From NCBI GenBank assembly GCA_015060205.1, contig SUYY01000004.1, forward strand, positions 1-64,000: 64,000 nt of DNA, given 5' to 3'. The notes under the pieces were generated by a model. The model was not told where the DNA came from and did no database searches. It saw nothing but the letters and a program-made list of their open reading frames with translations. This stretch comes from Bacteroidales bacterium (lineage in GTDB: Bacteria > Bacteroidota > Bacteroidia > Bacteroidales > UBA932). Position 1 is the first letter of the stretch, and every line of letters starts with the position of its first letter. Positions 41,284 through 51,538 of the stretch are shown here, in pieces. The translations under genes were made by a program, and so were the position numbers.

Positions 41284-43443
41284 TTATTTAGTTCTGTAAT
41301 CCTCAAGTTTCTTCACCTGTCCGTCGACGATCAGAAGATGCTGTAACTCTCCGTAGACAGGCTTGCCTTCCGCATCTGCACCCACCGGCAGACAGAGAGC
41401 AAGAATCACAGTCTTGTCGTTTCGAGCGGTTTCAGTAGCATATGTTGTCAGCGACTTGGTGGAAAGACCAAGGTTCATTATCTTCTCATCCCATACATCA
41501 AAGAGAGATGAATAGGTAGGATAATCCTCATATGGATCGTTCAGGATATATGGAAGACCGAGAAGATCGTAATTGGCATCACCGTATGATGAGGTCATAT
41601 ACAGCAATGTACCGGTATCCTCATTCGCCGAGAAAGTAAACACCCACTCACCGTCAGAAAGATCGGCAGATATTTTCGCTGACGGATCTGCACCTGCAGA
41701 TACATCCTGAGTCCTGACAGACTTGAACCTGACATCACTGACGACTCCGTCAACATCCTCTACGCAATATGCCACGACATACTCCACTCCAGGCTCGTAG
41801 CCGAACATGGACAAGGCATCATGTCCTGACGGTTCTGCATCCCAGGTATTCACCTGAAGAACCCTTTCTCCGTCAGCAGCCTCCATATAAGTCTCGAAAA
41901 AAAACTTCATCCATTCCGCATGGCTCGCAGTCCGGATATTCTCCGGAGGACACATTTCAGGAGCATCTTCCCTTGCCTGCTCATCCACAGGAGAGACAAT
42001 CTGGAAATATATCAGAGCAATATCTTCCGGAGTGGAATAACTGAAAGAATATCTGAAACCGGTACGTGAGACATTGTCCAGTTCGAGAATCAGTTCTTCA
42101 TCCGAGATGAGACATGATGACGGATTATCTATAACCCTTTCCTTCATGACCACAGGATCGGAGAACTGCAGTTCCGTAACCTCTCCATAGTAGTTTTCTC
42201 CGGCAGACACAATAACATATTCAGATGCAGGATTATAGGCAACTATCTGATGCTCGACCACCGATTCCGAATCGCCTGTAGCGGCATTGTTCTGAACATC
42301 GAAATAATATTCAGGATTAGCCACGCCCCATCCGTTTTCCACAAGATCCATTGCATATGCCTTCTTCTGAGCATCTGTATATGCCTTAATCTTGTCTGCA
42401 TCTGCTGAAGGCATCCAGCGATAGTAACAGTTCTTGCAGGTCGGTTCAAAATTCACCTTTATCCAGAATATGGATGCCGCTGCCTTATGAGGTACTATCT
42501 CATATCTTGCTTCCGGACTGTCAGGAATAGGTTTGAGGGAGAAATCCCTTCGCGCTGCAAATTCAGCAGGTGTACCGTTCACGTCCAATGCTACAGCGAG
42601 AGAGGTCTGTGATACCTCTGCATCTGCTGACTGTCCGAAATCCACACCATAAGTCATATCGGAGGCATTCGCTACATCGTACGCCGGAGAGGCTGTCCTG
42701 ACAAAATCCCTGAGCATCCTGTCCCCTACCAGATCGACATATGTATCTATTTCATCTGTAAGGTAAGACCAGTAGCAGATATATTTACAGTCATCATTAG
42801 GGTCATGAACTGCAGAGAAAGACCTGTAGTTTACGCTTACATCGATACGGACATCAGGATCTCCCACCAATTCCACCGATGGTGTCTTGAACCAGCACAG
42901 AACAGGATTTGCCGGTTCGAGTCCCTCTTCATCAAAACAAGGTGCCACACATATCACATAATCACAGTCCGGAAGAATGTTTCCGTTGTGATAGGTGGAG
43001 TTCATCCAGTCGAAGGAATGAGAATAGAAGTCATCCAGACTGGTCTCCGAGAACACGACTCCGTTTGTGGATGATGATTCCGTAAGAATGGTAACTATCA
43101 TGTCTTCCACTTCCTGTCTGGACACATCCACCATCTTTTCATTGATGAGGGTATTGTAAAGCAGCGACAATGGAATTACATCCACCCAATAGGAAGCCAC
43201 ATTTGCTCCGGGACGACATTCGAACACCACATTCGAAGCATCAACGGACTTGATGGCTACCGATACACCGTCGGCGTCAGCCTCCACAGTCCTGGCATTG
43301 GGCAGGACGAGATTTATCCTGCCGCCGGAATAATCCACATATTTTCCGTTGGAGCCGCCCTCAGGACCGTTTTTCTCCTCACATGAAGTCATGCAGAAGA
43401 CCATGCTCATAGCGAGCAACAAGGTCATGTATAGATTTTTCAT
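41284..43443 (-). CDS. Large Ig/FN3-repeat surface lipoprotein
   Basis: A 719-residue lipoprotein, start at MKNLYMTLLLAMSMVFCMTSCEE (the longer frame enters the upstream gene). The body is composed of repeated beta-sandwich domains with turn patterns like EYVIVSAGENYYGEVTELQFSD, VEYVVAYCVEDVDGVVSDVRF and GDSESVVEHQIVAYNP. It lacks the coiled coil and DUF4988 part of its neighbours. I do not recognise a specific named family. Its place in the operon between the third Omp28 and the DUF4988 lipoprotein suggests a structural or ligand-binding role on the cell surface. Confidence 0.75.
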   Translation of the reverse strand: MKNLYMTLLLAMSMVFCMTSCEEKNGPEGGSNGKYVDYSGGRINLVLPNARTVEADADGVSVAIKSVDASNVVFECRPGANVASYWVDVIPLSLLYNTLINEKMVDVSRQEVEDMIVTILTESSSTNGVVFSETSLDDFYSHSFDWMNSTYHNGNILPDCDYVICVAPCFDEEGLEPANPVLCWFKTPSVELVGDPDVRIDVSVNYRSFSAVHDPNDDCKYICYWSYLTDEIDTYVDLVGDRMLRDFVRTASPAYDVANASDMTYGVDFGQSADAEVSQTSLAVALDVNGTPAEFAARRDFSLKPIPDSPEARYEIVPHKAAASIFWIKVNFEPTCKNCYYRWMPSADADKIKAYTDAQKKAYAMDLVENGWGVANPEYYFDVQNNAATGDSESVVEHQIVAYNPASEYVIVSAGENYYGEVTELQFSDPVVMKERVIDNPSSCLISDEELILELDNVSRTGFRYSFSYSTPEDIALIYFQIVSPVDEQAREDAPEMCPPENIRTASHAEWMKFFFETYMEAADGERVLQVNTWDAEPSGHDALSMFGYEPGVEYVVAYCVEDVDGVVSDVRFKSVRTQDVSAGADPSAKISADLSDGEWVFTFSANEDTGTLLYMTSSYGDANYDLLGLPYILNDPYEDYPTYSSLFDVWDEKIMNLGLSTKSLTTYATETARNDKTVILALCLPVGADAEGKPVYGELQHLLIVDGQVKKLEDYRTK

Positions 43444-43454
43444 AGATATATAAA

Positions 43455-44477
43455 TTATAAATATTCGTATCCGGCAGAGCCTCCGTCCAGGAGACATACC
43501 TGCATATTGTTGACATATCCGTCCGTATCAAGAGCCAGAGCATATACATAGGTCTTCGACAGATTCCATGCGGAATCACATGAGAACGTATATTCCTTTG
43601 CCTTTTCGGTTTCAGCGGTCACCCGTCCAAGACCGTCACCGTAGACCGTGGCCGAAAGCATATGTCTTACCACAAACTGATGGTAGTAGTCTTCATATTC
43701 TATCGACCCGTCAAGTTGATAGCCTTTCACGCCGTCTTCCACGACATATACCGCAAGATAATAGTCTGCACTCAACTCTGAAAAGAGGTTAACCTTCACG
43801 GATGCGGCACCGTTCTCAACAGAAGATTCGACAGATACGCCGCAATGAGCGGGATATTTCCGGGCAGACAGGGAAATCTCGGTCTTCGCCTTGTCCCTCT
43901 CGCCCTGTTCAAGAGAAAATCCTGTCCTCATGTCCACAGAGGCAGCAGGTGTTGCCTTCAGTTCAAGACGCTCGAAGAGTAGTGCAAACTGGTCTGATTT
44001 CCAATGGTCCTTCTCATGGAACGCCATCAGGTGCACATCCGGATTCTTTGAGAGGATGTTCCTGTCAATGTATCTCGAAGCATCCGGGCAGAAAGAGCAC
44101 GACCCGTCAGTAAACTCCATAAGGCAGATATTCCTGACAAAACGTGACTCAAGGACAGGTTCTGCCGTTACCTTCACTTCAAGCGACCTCCGTCCTTCAT
44201 ATTCCGCATAAAAGACATATTCTCCCGGAGTTTCTGTAGAAAACTCATCGCCATCCAGCCTTTTCCCGTCCTGCGCACGATATATACTGGCGTTCCCAGT
44301 CACATCGGCATTGCCCTCATAGACGGTAAACTTGACCTGAGAGACTCCGTCAGCAGGAAAAGAGGCGACATTTGCCTTCAGGACAAGATCCAGAGTCTCC
44401 TCCTCACCCGAACATGCGTTCAGACAAAAAAGCGAAACGACTGCCAGAAAGGCTGATTTAATATAATTCCTCATCAT
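43455..44477 (-). CDS. Omp28-family outer-membrane lipoprotein with CxxCP motif (copy 3 of the operon)
   Basis: A 340-residue lipoprotein (lipobox LFCLNACSGE). An Ig-like domain (~30-105, ADGVSQVKFTVYEGNADVT) precedes a thioredoxin-fold Omp28 domain. The redox motif is CSFCP at about 127-131 in LMEFTDGSCSFCPDASRYID. The end is beta-rich (YYLAVYVVEDGVKGYQ, YVYALALDTDGYVNN). It overlaps the preceding gene by one base (TAATG) and precedes the next by 11 bases. Omp28 proteins are surface-exposed in Porphyromonas; redox function is inferred from the motif only. Confidence 0.85.
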   Translation of the reverse strand: MMRNYIKSAFLAVVSLFCLNACSGEEETLDLVLKANVASFPADGVSQVKFTVYEGNADVTGNASIYRAQDGKRLDGDEFSTETPGEYVFYAEYEGRRSLEVKVTAEPVLESRFVRNICLMEFTDGSCSFCPDASRYIDRNILSKNPDVHLMAFHEKDHWKSDQFALLFERLELKATPAASVDMRTGFSLEQGERDKAKTEISLSARKYPAHCGVSVESSVENGAASVKVNLFSELSADYYLAVYVVEDGVKGYQLDGSIEYEDYYHQFVVRHMLSATVYGDGLGRVTAETEKAKEYTFSCDSAWNLSKTYVYALALDTDGYVNNMQVCLLDGGSAGYEYL

Positions 44478-45577
44478 TAGTTATACATGTAATCTGATTC
44501 TGAACCGAGGGCACATTCGCTGATATTATTACAGATGAAGGTATCGCCCTCCTGAGATATGACTGCAAAAACTGCCCACATTCCGGCGGTATTCCAGTCC
44601 TTGTTGACTTTCACTGTCTTTGTGACACTTACCTCGACTCCCACCTCTACAGGAAGACCTGAGTTAAGGTTGTCGCCCCAACGGTTTCCTGCCACGACTG
44701 CACGTACGACATTGTCGTGGGTATATACCCCGTCTGCTCCGGCCTGATTATATTCGATTCCGTCTTCAAGAAGGAACATATGGTACCTGAGTTTCTCCGA
44801 GACGTTCGATGTAACCCTTCCGGTAATGACGATCTCGTCACCCTTGAGTTCAGCCTTTACCGCAGCACCACATGTGGAAGGATATTCGGAAAGAATTGTA
44901 TTCCTTTGAGCATCAATCAGTTCCCTTTCACTCGTAATCTTCTCCTCTGTCTTCATCATATTGAAGGCAAACAAAGGAAGTCCGGTATCATGACTCACGA
45001 TGTCCCTGATGTCCTCATTGGCATCCACTCGCATCGGATCAGTCATGACATGCTCGTCGAATATCACATGGAATGCTGTCAGTACAACGCGGTCAGGCTC
45101 CTGGTCCATCATCTGCTTCAAGGCTGATGTGAGCATCGGACAATATGTGCATGAAACAGCAGTGAACTGCATGCCCCACAACTTCTGATAATAATCCTTC
45201 TGACCGACACTTACACCCGCTGCCACCACCTTGACCACGACCTCATTATCGCTATAGTGCGCACCATCGGAATAGTAACGCGCAGTGAATCTGTATTCAG
45301 ACGGGACTGTACTGGAAAATGTATTCTGCCCAGGCTTCACAGAGATCTCTTTCCCGTCGACCACATAGATCAGACTCATATTGGAGTCCTTGCTGACATC
45401 CTTCGAGCCGTACTTCACAGTAAATGTCACTGCCTGCTGTCCGTCTGCCTTTATCGAAGTCCTGTCTGCAAATATACGGAGTACACCATCCGGAACATTC
45501 GACGGATCGGTGTCATCGATATGACCGCTGCATGAGAACAGGCAGGCAAGAACAGATATGAACAAGAATCTTTTCAT
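44477..45577 (-). CDS. Omp28-family outer-membrane lipoprotein with CxxCP motif (copy 2)
   Basis: A 366-residue lipoprotein (MKRFLFISVLACLFSCSG). It has the same plan as its neighbours: an Ig-like domain (~33-118, TSIKADGQQAVTFTVKYGSKD) and a thioredoxin-fold Omp28 domain with CTYCP at about 143-147 in LWGMQFTAVSCTYCPML. A C-terminal beta domain carries YHMFLLEDGIEYNQAGADGV and AVFAVISQEGDTFICNN. The DNVVRAVVAG segment matches the HQFVVRHMLS and NVVVGVSG segments of the paralogues. The next gene starts inside its stop codon. Confidence 0.85.
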   Translation of the reverse strand: MKRFLFISVLACLFSCSGHIDDTDPSNVPDGVLRIFADRTSIKADGQQAVTFTVKYGSKDVSKDSNMSLIYVVDGKEISVKPGQNTFSSTVPSEYRFTARYYSDGAHYSDNEVVVKVVAAGVSVGQKDYYQKLWGMQFTAVSCTYCPMLTSALKQMMDQEPDRVVLTAFHVIFDEHVMTDPMRVDANEDIRDIVSHDTGLPLFAFNMMKTEEKITSERELIDAQRNTILSEYPSTCGAAVKAELKGDEIVITGRVTSNVSEKLRYHMFLLEDGIEYNQAGADGVYTHDNVVRAVVAGNRWGDNLNSGLPVEVGVEVSVTKTVKVNKDWNTAGMWAVFAVISQEGDTFICNNISECALGSESDYMYN

Positions 45578-45580
45578 CTA

Positions 45581-46651
45581 TCAATTGTATGCGTAGTCAA
45601 CTGAACCGTTTACCGGGAAACTTACGATATTGTCGATGACGATATCTCCTCCGGACTGCTTCAATGCAAAGACGACCACAGAGTAATCATCCTGCGATGC
45701 ACCGGAAGGCACTTCCAGTTTCACGGACTGCGTCACTGAAGAAGACTCACCATCCTTCAGAAGTTCAAAAGCAGAGGACGACATCACCTCATAATTGCCT
45801 GAAACACCTACAACGACATTGTTGTAGACATCTTCATATGCTGATCCTCCCGGAATACAATTATCCCTGAGCACTGCAAAGCCTATATCATATCTGCCTC
45901 CGGTGCTTGACTTGACCTGAGCGGAAACGGATAGAGAACCTGCGGAATATGAGGAAGAAGCCTTGATTCCGCATGATGTAGGGCAAGAAGCAATCCTGTC
46001 GAATATGATAGATTCAATCTCAGAATAGTTCCTCTCGGAAGACATCACGTCGAGGTCATACACACATGACGGGAAACCCGGAGCCTTGAAGACTTCGATA
46101 AGATAATCCGCCACATACTTGCTGCCATCAGAAAATGCATAGGTAGACCCTGCACCATGAAATGCAAGTTCCACTATCCTTCCCTTGGTCCAGTCGCTGA
46201 CCCTGTCAAGTCCTTTGGTCATGGATGGACAGTTCTGGCACCAGGTAGCGGTAAAACGGTATATGGCAACATTCTTCCTGAACACCTCGAATCTGCTGCG
46301 TCCGGATGAAGTCACTGTCACAGTATTTGCGCAAGGTTCACCAGAGACTGTTGCGGAGAACGTGTATTCTCCATCCTCGACAGACCTGAACTCCTTTGTT
46401 CCCTTCGCCAGACGTCTGCCTGTCGCCTCATTCTTGAAATATATCTTAGACATATATTCCGGATTGTCGGTGAGCACTACTCCGTCAGCATCGGTCACCG
46501 TAAATGTAGCAGTCTGTTTTCCGTCGGACTCAATCTCCTGCTTATCTACAGAAAGCGTTACAGGAGCCTTAGGAACATATACATCTGATGACGCCTGCGA
46601 ACATGAAAGGACCGCAGCAAGCGGCATCAGCAAAAACATTATCTTTTTCAT
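45581..46651 (-). CDS. Omp28-family outer-membrane lipoprotein with CxxCP motif (copy 1)
   Basis: A 356-residue lipoprotein (lipobox AVLSCSQA). An Ig-like domain (~30-115, QEIESDGKQTATFTVTDADG) leads to the thioredoxin-like domain with YRFTATWCQNCPSMTKGLDRV in pieces; CQNC is at about 138-141 and is the most thioredoxin-like of the four (W before the first Cys). The C-terminal beta domain has YDIGFAVLRDNCIPGG and YSVVVFALKQSGGDIVIDNIVSF. It follows the DUF6029 barrel gene by 42 bases and precedes copy 2 by 3 bases. Confidence 0.85.
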   Translation of the reverse strand: MKKIMFLLMPLAAVLSCSQASSDVYVPKAPVTLSVDKQEIESDGKQTATFTVTDADGVVLTDNPEYMSKIYFKNEATGRRLAKGTKEFRSVEDGEYTFSATVSGEPCANTVTVTSSGRSRFEVFRKNVAIYRFTATWCQNCPSMTKGLDRVSDWTKGRIVELAFHGAGSTYAFSDGSKYVADYLIEVFKAPGFPSCVYDLDVMSSERNYSEIESIIFDRIASCPTSCGIKASSSYSAGSLSVSAQVKSSTGGRYDIGFAVLRDNCIPGGSAYEDVYNNVVVGVSGNYEVMSSSAFELLKDGESSSVTQSVKLEVPSGASQDDYSVVVFALKQSGGDIVIDNIVSFPVNGSVDYAYN

Positions 46652-46693
46652 AATTTAAATATATTGTTTCCATTCTTTCCTTATCCGGTCTGC

Positions 46694-48364
46694 CTAAAAC
46701 GACGTCGTTACCGTCAGGTTGAATCCGGTATATGCAGGAACAGTGCGGCACACGCCGCCGGAGCATATCTTGCCTGCCTTGAAACGACCGTATCCCAAAG
46801 CGACCCTTGTACGCGATCTGGTATAACTTACACCTCCGTTGTAATAATGCAGTTTAGTACTTCCATGGTTGAACATATCGCTCACATAGATGCTCCATGA
46901 GGGTGCAAAGTTCACTTCTAGAAGAGCAGCCATCCAGTCCTTCTGGTCCTCATGTGTGACAAGATACTGGAGTTCCATACGGGTCGAGAAAGTGTCGGTG
47001 TACTTGTAGAGGAGGTCTGCCACGATTATGTTCTGCAGATAAGTTCCCTTGTTGGCTCCATTGGAGTGGTTGTACTCCTGCATAGACCACATGAGAACGC
47101 TCTTGAACTTCTTTGTCCATTGCTTCTCGATGTCCACACTCAGATCCCTGAAAAGCATGTTTCCCGGCTTGAATGTACCTTCCTTTGCAATGGTATAATA
47201 AGTGGAGAAGTTTGCATGCACCTTCATTCCTCTCTTGCCACCGAGGGCAGTTCCCCTTCTGAAATTGTAGAATATATCGAACTGGCCGCCGATTTCACCG
47301 CTGTTTGCAAACATCTCGTCCAGAGTACCTGTCTGCGGGCCGTAAGGATGAAGATTGGTGAGCATATATGTATACTGGGTACACAATCCCGGCACATAAT
47401 TGAGCGTATTCACATCAGGAACATTCAGGCTTCCCGGGTATCTCGACACCACAGACTGCATCCATTCAAGACGTCTGAGCGAAAGACTCACTCCAAGACC
47501 TCTGCCGGTATATCCTGTCTCTATGAGTTGCGCATTACCTCTCTTATGGAGATACTTGGACTGGTCATCCGCATCAGGCATGTCAGCACCAGGATTGTCA
47601 TAATACTTTACCCCGGCATTCACATACTCACCCTTGAAGAAGAATCCGTCGACATCGAGATTCACCCTTGCAGAATATCCCAGACAATTCGGTTTGATTC
47701 CCTCTGCCTGGTCCACAGGAAGGAGTTTCTCATATTTGTCAAGTACCGACGCCTCAAGAGCAAGATATGTATTCTGCCAGCCAATCAGATTGGAAATGGC
47801 GAACGAGGCATCCGCACCCTTGACCTGAGTGTCTGAGAACTTCATTCCGAAACGCGGCATGCCCCAAAGAGCCTTGACTGCGACGATGTCACGGAAGTTA
47901 TATGCGACCCTCGCTCCCATGATCGAGTTGTTGATGCCAAGCGCCCTGTCCTCCCAACTGCGGAAAAGAAGTCCGCTGCCGAACTGCTCGTAGAACGTAC
48001 CTGCAGTGATGGAGAAATCCTTGTCTGTCCACGCAACATAATAGTTTGTAAGGGCGGCCTTTTCAAGAATATTGGGATAGCCGACCGCCACCGGTGAATA
48101 AGCCTCCAACTGCACTCCGGCAGAGAAACGCTTATTGTAGTAGTCCACCTTGAGATAGTTGTTGGAACCGAAGTGACTGTCCGGAACCGTCGCAAGCGTC
48201 TTTGTATCTTTAAGATATACGTTACTGTTGGTCTCGAAACTGCCTGTGACATAGCCTTTATCCATCGATGAAATGCGTTCCTTCAGCCCATCGTTATCTG
48301 CGAACGCTGTCGCTGCATGCATAAAAGCCACAGCGACAGCGAAATATAATGTCCTATTTGTCAT
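46694..48364 (-). CDS. DUF6029-type outer-membrane beta-barrel protein (copy 1)
   Basis: A 556-residue exported protein (signal MTNRTLYFAVAVAFMHAATAFA) rich in alternating, aromatic beta-strands and ending in TVTTSF, a typical barrel C-terminus. Conserved stretches FYEQFGSGLLFRSWEDRALGINNSIMGARVAYNFRD (in pieces), GGQFDIFYNFRRGTALGGKRGMKVHANFSTYY and DVEKQWTKKFKS match the DUF6029 family of Bacteroidota. Near the end is CSGGVCR, two cysteines on a short loop. It is about 50% identical by eye to the protein at 54274. Function is not established in the family as far as I know; gene context places it with Omp28 and TlpA proteins. Confidence 0.82.
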   Translation of the reverse strand: MTNRTLYFAVAVAFMHAATAFADNDGLKERISSMDKGYVTGSFETNSNVYLKDTKTLATVPDSHFGSNNYLKVDYYNKRFSAGVQLEAYSPVAVGYPNILEKAALTNYYVAWTDKDFSITAGTFYEQFGSGLLFRSWEDRALGINNSIMGARVAYNFRDIVAVKALWGMPRFGMKFSDTQVKGADASFAISNLIGWQNTYLALEASVLDKYEKLLPVDQAEGIKPNCLGYSARVNLDVDGFFFKGEYVNAGVKYYDNPGADMPDADDQSKYLHKRGNAQLIETGYTGRGLGVSLSLRRLEWMQSVVSRYPGSLNVPDVNTLNYVPGLCTQYTYMLTNLHPYGPQTGTLDEMFANSGEIGGQFDIFYNFRRGTALGGKRGMKVHANFSTYYTIAKEGTFKPGNMLFRDLSVDIEKQWTKKFKSVLMWSMQEYNHSNGANKGTYLQNIIVADLLYKYTDTFSTRMELQYLVTHEDQKDWMAALLEVNFAPSWSIYVSDMFNHGSTKLHYYNGGVSYTRSRTRVALGYGRFKAGKICSGGVCRTVPAYTGFNLTVTTSF

Positions 48365-48366
48365 AG

Positions 48367-51300
48367 TTATTCCTTATTGTCTTCAAAGTAATTTGGAACC
48401 TCGAAATACATAGGCTCGTAATAATTGCCTTGAAGGTCCTTAAGCATGACGATCACTCTGTCCGGCACCACACCGTCCTCATTCACGCCGGTTCCATAAG
48501 GATTGGTCATCCTCAAAGGAGAGCCGTCATTCACATACAGGAGCGGTTTCGCATCTGCATAGAACCTTGAATAGGATTCATGAAGAGCCTTTGCCCAATC
48601 CTCTGCCTCCTGTCCTTTGAGACCGAATGTAGAAGCACGAATCTTCCAAGGCTCAAGTGACCTGTAATATTCGAGTTTCTCCTGTGCCCTCACATAATTG
48701 TCACAGGAAGTACCGTTCCATGTCGGGCAACCCTGTTCAGCATGCGCATCCTTAGCGAAATACGTCACAGTTCCTTCACCAGGTACACCATGAACATAGA
48801 AATCGTTGACACTCATCAACTGTCCATCCTTGAGAACTCCTTCCTTATAGTAGTCAGGTTCCGTAAGCATATTTCCGGACTCATCATACACTGTATGATC
48901 CTTATCCACTCTCCTGCTTGCAAATGACTCCAGTTCAATCATGTCATGCTCGACCTTTATCAGTCCCATGGCATCGAAATAGTCCTCAGAAGCACACATG
49001 ACATAAGTTGTAAATTCAGTAGGACAAGTTATGTCAAATGAATACGTGGCCATAAGATGAGGCGGCTGCTCGAATGCGTCCTTATGCCAGTCGAAGCGGA
49101 TACGTGACTTGGCGGCATTCCACTTGTCTGTTCCTTCCCTTACGATTTCTCCGAGGTCGGCTGCAAGAGTTGTAACCTTGATATATCCTATCTTTGAATA
49201 GTACTTCTCTCCCTTTTCGAGAATCACGAACACATATTCAGTCTCCATTGTAAGACCGGAAAGTGTGATGGTTCCATCTGCATTGAGAGGTCCATATGTA
49301 TTCATGGCCTTCCTGATGTTTTCATCTTCCGGATTGAGCGCCATATATTTCTGAGCAGTGAAACTTGTCTTTCCGCAATAGGCGGTATTTGCCCAGAACG
49401 GGTCTGTCACGCGACCGGCCCAATAGATATAGTCCGAAAGGTCGCCGCCGGTAGAAGTGACCTTGAGTTGGATCTTCTTCGCCGTAACATCAAGATTCTC
49501 AACCTTAAGGCTTATGGTCTTGTCATATTCAAGTTTCTCTGTCTTTGCAGATATGCACTTAACCTTTCCATATCGTCCTTCACTGTCCACAGCGACTGCA
49601 AAAAGATAATACTCTGTCGCCGCTTCATCATTGAAGTTCTTACCTACCGCTTCAGTCCTGTCACCGATTACAGCGACATAATCCCCGACGCGGAAATCAC
49701 TGTCCTCAGTAACGATCTGCTCAAACTTGGTATGGTCGGGTACCTGATCTGAAGAATATCTCTTTCCACCGTCAGCCTTGAGATACGCATAATATATCAT
49801 CTCCGCACCCTCGCATGAAAGAGGTATGGTAATGGTCGAAGTCGTCACTTCAGCCTCACCGCATGTGAGTTCAAGTGTTCCTCCAGATGTGACATCGTTG
49901 GTTGTAAACTCCTTCATGATCACATCCTTCTCCGTATAAACATATTCTCCGTCCACAGCAGGGACTACCCAGAGGATATATGTCGTGGCAGGCATCAGAA
50001 CATCCTTTTCCGTATCAACCACAGGAAAATCAGCGGCAGAGCCTTGATATTCGAACTTCTCTCCCACTGTGATCGGTTCATATATAAGATTTGACACCTG
50101 ATAGACTATGGTATTGACGGCATCATCTGACTTCTCTATGAGACCTCCGAAAACAGATGACGCACCATTTACCTTGACTGCTACCTCTGCATCCAGAAGA
50201 CTTGTCTTGACAATGTCGATATCAACGGCGATCTCACCGAATTCCAACTGCACTAGCATACCATCTGCAACAGCCCAAAGCACATATCTTTCCTCAGCAT
50301 CCAGAGAGGAACCAAGAATATCCGCGAAAGCCTTAGAAATACCTGTGTCAGACACACCACATCCCTCAGAAGGAGAAGCAGTGCCGGCAATCAGGCCCTC
50401 TGCCAGAGAAAGCATCTTCTGTTCGTCAAAGTCTGAAATGACCGAAAGTCCATAGGCAAACCTGCCAAGTCCTGAAGCAGGCACCACCACGGCATCTGTA
50501 ACTGACACGGCGAAAGTATGGAACATCTCGTCTGTCAGAGCAATTGAAGAGAATGTATAGGACTCATCTTCAGAAACGATGCTGAGCACCGGTTCTGTCT
50601 GATAATCAGCCTTATCAGTAGCCTTGATATCCACATAAGACACTCCACCGTCCTCACGTACGGATACTGTCCAGCCCTCGCTCACAACCGGTTTCCACTC
50701 CAAAACGGAAGGAGATGCGACCGCAACTGATGCAACACCTGCCTGGTTTACATAAACCTCAGTCAAGGCAGTCTTCGATTCGTCTGATGGAAGATAGAAA
50801 TACACTCCGGGATAATCAGAAACATACACGAGATGTGTCTTGCCTTCTCCAAAGTCAAACTCTACCGCGTATGCAGCACCCTCATCGTCAAAGAAAGGCT
50901 TGCATCCGAACATCTGCAAAGGATCCTCCATACCGTAGCCCATATCATAAGAAGCGTCATTGAGCCTGAGGGTATATTTCTTGTCGACCAGTTTCACATC
51001 TACAGAAGCATCCATCGCTATCTTCTTTCCCTCTGCATCAAGAACTGCTGAAACCTTGCCGTCCTTATCAGTCAAAGCCCAATATTTTACCCCATCCTCT
51101 TCGAGATATGACAACGCTGAAGCAAATTCTCCGTTCTCATCTGAGAACATGGTGAATGCCGCACCTGTAGTAAGAGTGATATCATAAAGGTTCTCGATTC
51201 CCTCCTTAGCCTGAGCACATGAAGAGACAAGTACGTCTTCTCCAGTCAGAATAAGTTGCATCGCTCTTGCCTGTCTGTACAGAGCGTTTTCAAGAGAATC

Positions 51301-51465
51301 CATAAGTTCAGTAGGCTCTTCAGGCGTCACCGGCTGTTCGGTGCCACCTTCGTTGCCGGTATCATCTCCATCCGGTTTGATTTCCTCCTCGCAGGCAACC
51401 AATGCCGCAACTGCAAAAGAGATACAAGCCACCGACTTAAGAATAAGTTTTACACAAGTTTTCAT
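48367..51465 (-). CDS. 1032-residue lipoprotein with DUF4988-like start and many Ig/FN3-like domains
   Basis: First gene of the ten-gene operon. The signal ends AVAALVACEEE; a low-complexity linker with Thr/Pro/Glu (GGTEQPVTPEEPTE) follows. Residues ~55-170 resemble the DUF4988/PL29 N-terminal domain (LYDITLTTGAAFTMFSDENGEF, VKYWALTDKDGKVSAVLD). The remainder contains about five beta-sandwich repeats, several with the pattern TYILWVVPAVDGEY, YYLFAVAVDSEGRYG and EYVFVILEKGEKYYS. The C-terminal ~200 residues (FTTYVMCASEDYFDAMGLIK onward) form a separate segment shared with no neighbour that I noticed. No enzymatic motif is seen. Confidence 0.78.
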   Translation of the reverse strand: MKTCVKLILKSVACISFAVAALVACEEEIKPDGDDTGNEGGTEQPVTPEEPTELMDSLENALYRQARAMQLILTGEDVLVSSCAQAKEGIENLYDITLTTGAAFTMFSDENGEFASALSYLEEDGVKYWALTDKDGKVSAVLDAEGKKIAMDASVDVKLVDKKYTLRLNDASYDMGYGMEDPLQMFGCKPFFDDEGAAYAVEFDFGEGKTHLVYVSDYPGVYFYLPSDESKTALTEVYVNQAGVASVAVASPSVLEWKPVVSEGWTVSVREDGGVSYVDIKATDKADYQTEPVLSIVSEDESYTFSSIALTDEMFHTFAVSVTDAVVVPASGLGRFAYGLSVISDFDEQKMLSLAEGLIAGTASPSEGCGVSDTGISKAFADILGSSLDAEERYVLWAVADGMLVQLEFGEIAVDIDIVKTSLLDAEVAVKVNGASSVFGGLIEKSDDAVNTIVYQVSNLIYEPITVGEKFEYQGSAADFPVVDTEKDVLMPATTYILWVVPAVDGEYVYTEKDVIMKEFTTNDVTSGGTLELTCGEAEVTTSTITIPLSCEGAEMIYYAYLKADGGKRYSSDQVPDHTKFEQIVTEDSDFRVGDYVAVIGDRTEAVGKNFNDEAATEYYLFAVAVDSEGRYGKVKCISAKTEKLEYDKTISLKVENLDVTAKKIQLKVTSTGGDLSDYIYWAGRVTDPFWANTAYCGKTSFTAQKYMALNPEDENIRKAMNTYGPLNADGTITLSGLTMETEYVFVILEKGEKYYSKIGYIKVTTLAADLGEIVREGTDKWNAAKSRIRFDWHKDAFEQPPHLMATYSFDITCPTEFTTYVMCASEDYFDAMGLIKVEHDMIELESFASRRVDKDHTVYDESGNMLTEPDYYKEGVLKDGQLMSVNDFYVHGVPGEGTVTYFAKDAHAEQGCPTWNGTSCDNYVRAQEKLEYYRSLEPWKIRASTFGLKGQEAEDWAKALHESYSRFYADAKPLLYVNDGSPLRMTNPYGTGVNEDGVVPDRVIVMLKDLQGNYYEPMYFEVPNYFEDNKE

Positions 51466-51494
51466 ATCTATATGTCTTTATTTTCTCAAACACG

Positions 51495-51502
51495 CAAAGA
51501 TA
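51495..51502 (-). promoter_or_regulatory. Promoter -7 box of the ten-gene surface operon
   Basis: The minus strand reads TATCTTTG (perfect TAnnTTTG), 29 bases upstream of the first gene (ATG at 51465) and just downstream of a strong terminator, so the genes from 51465 to 31951 form one unit. Confidence 0.7.
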
Positions 51503-51538
51503 CGAAGAAATTTCCAAAGTATATACTCTGTATATACG

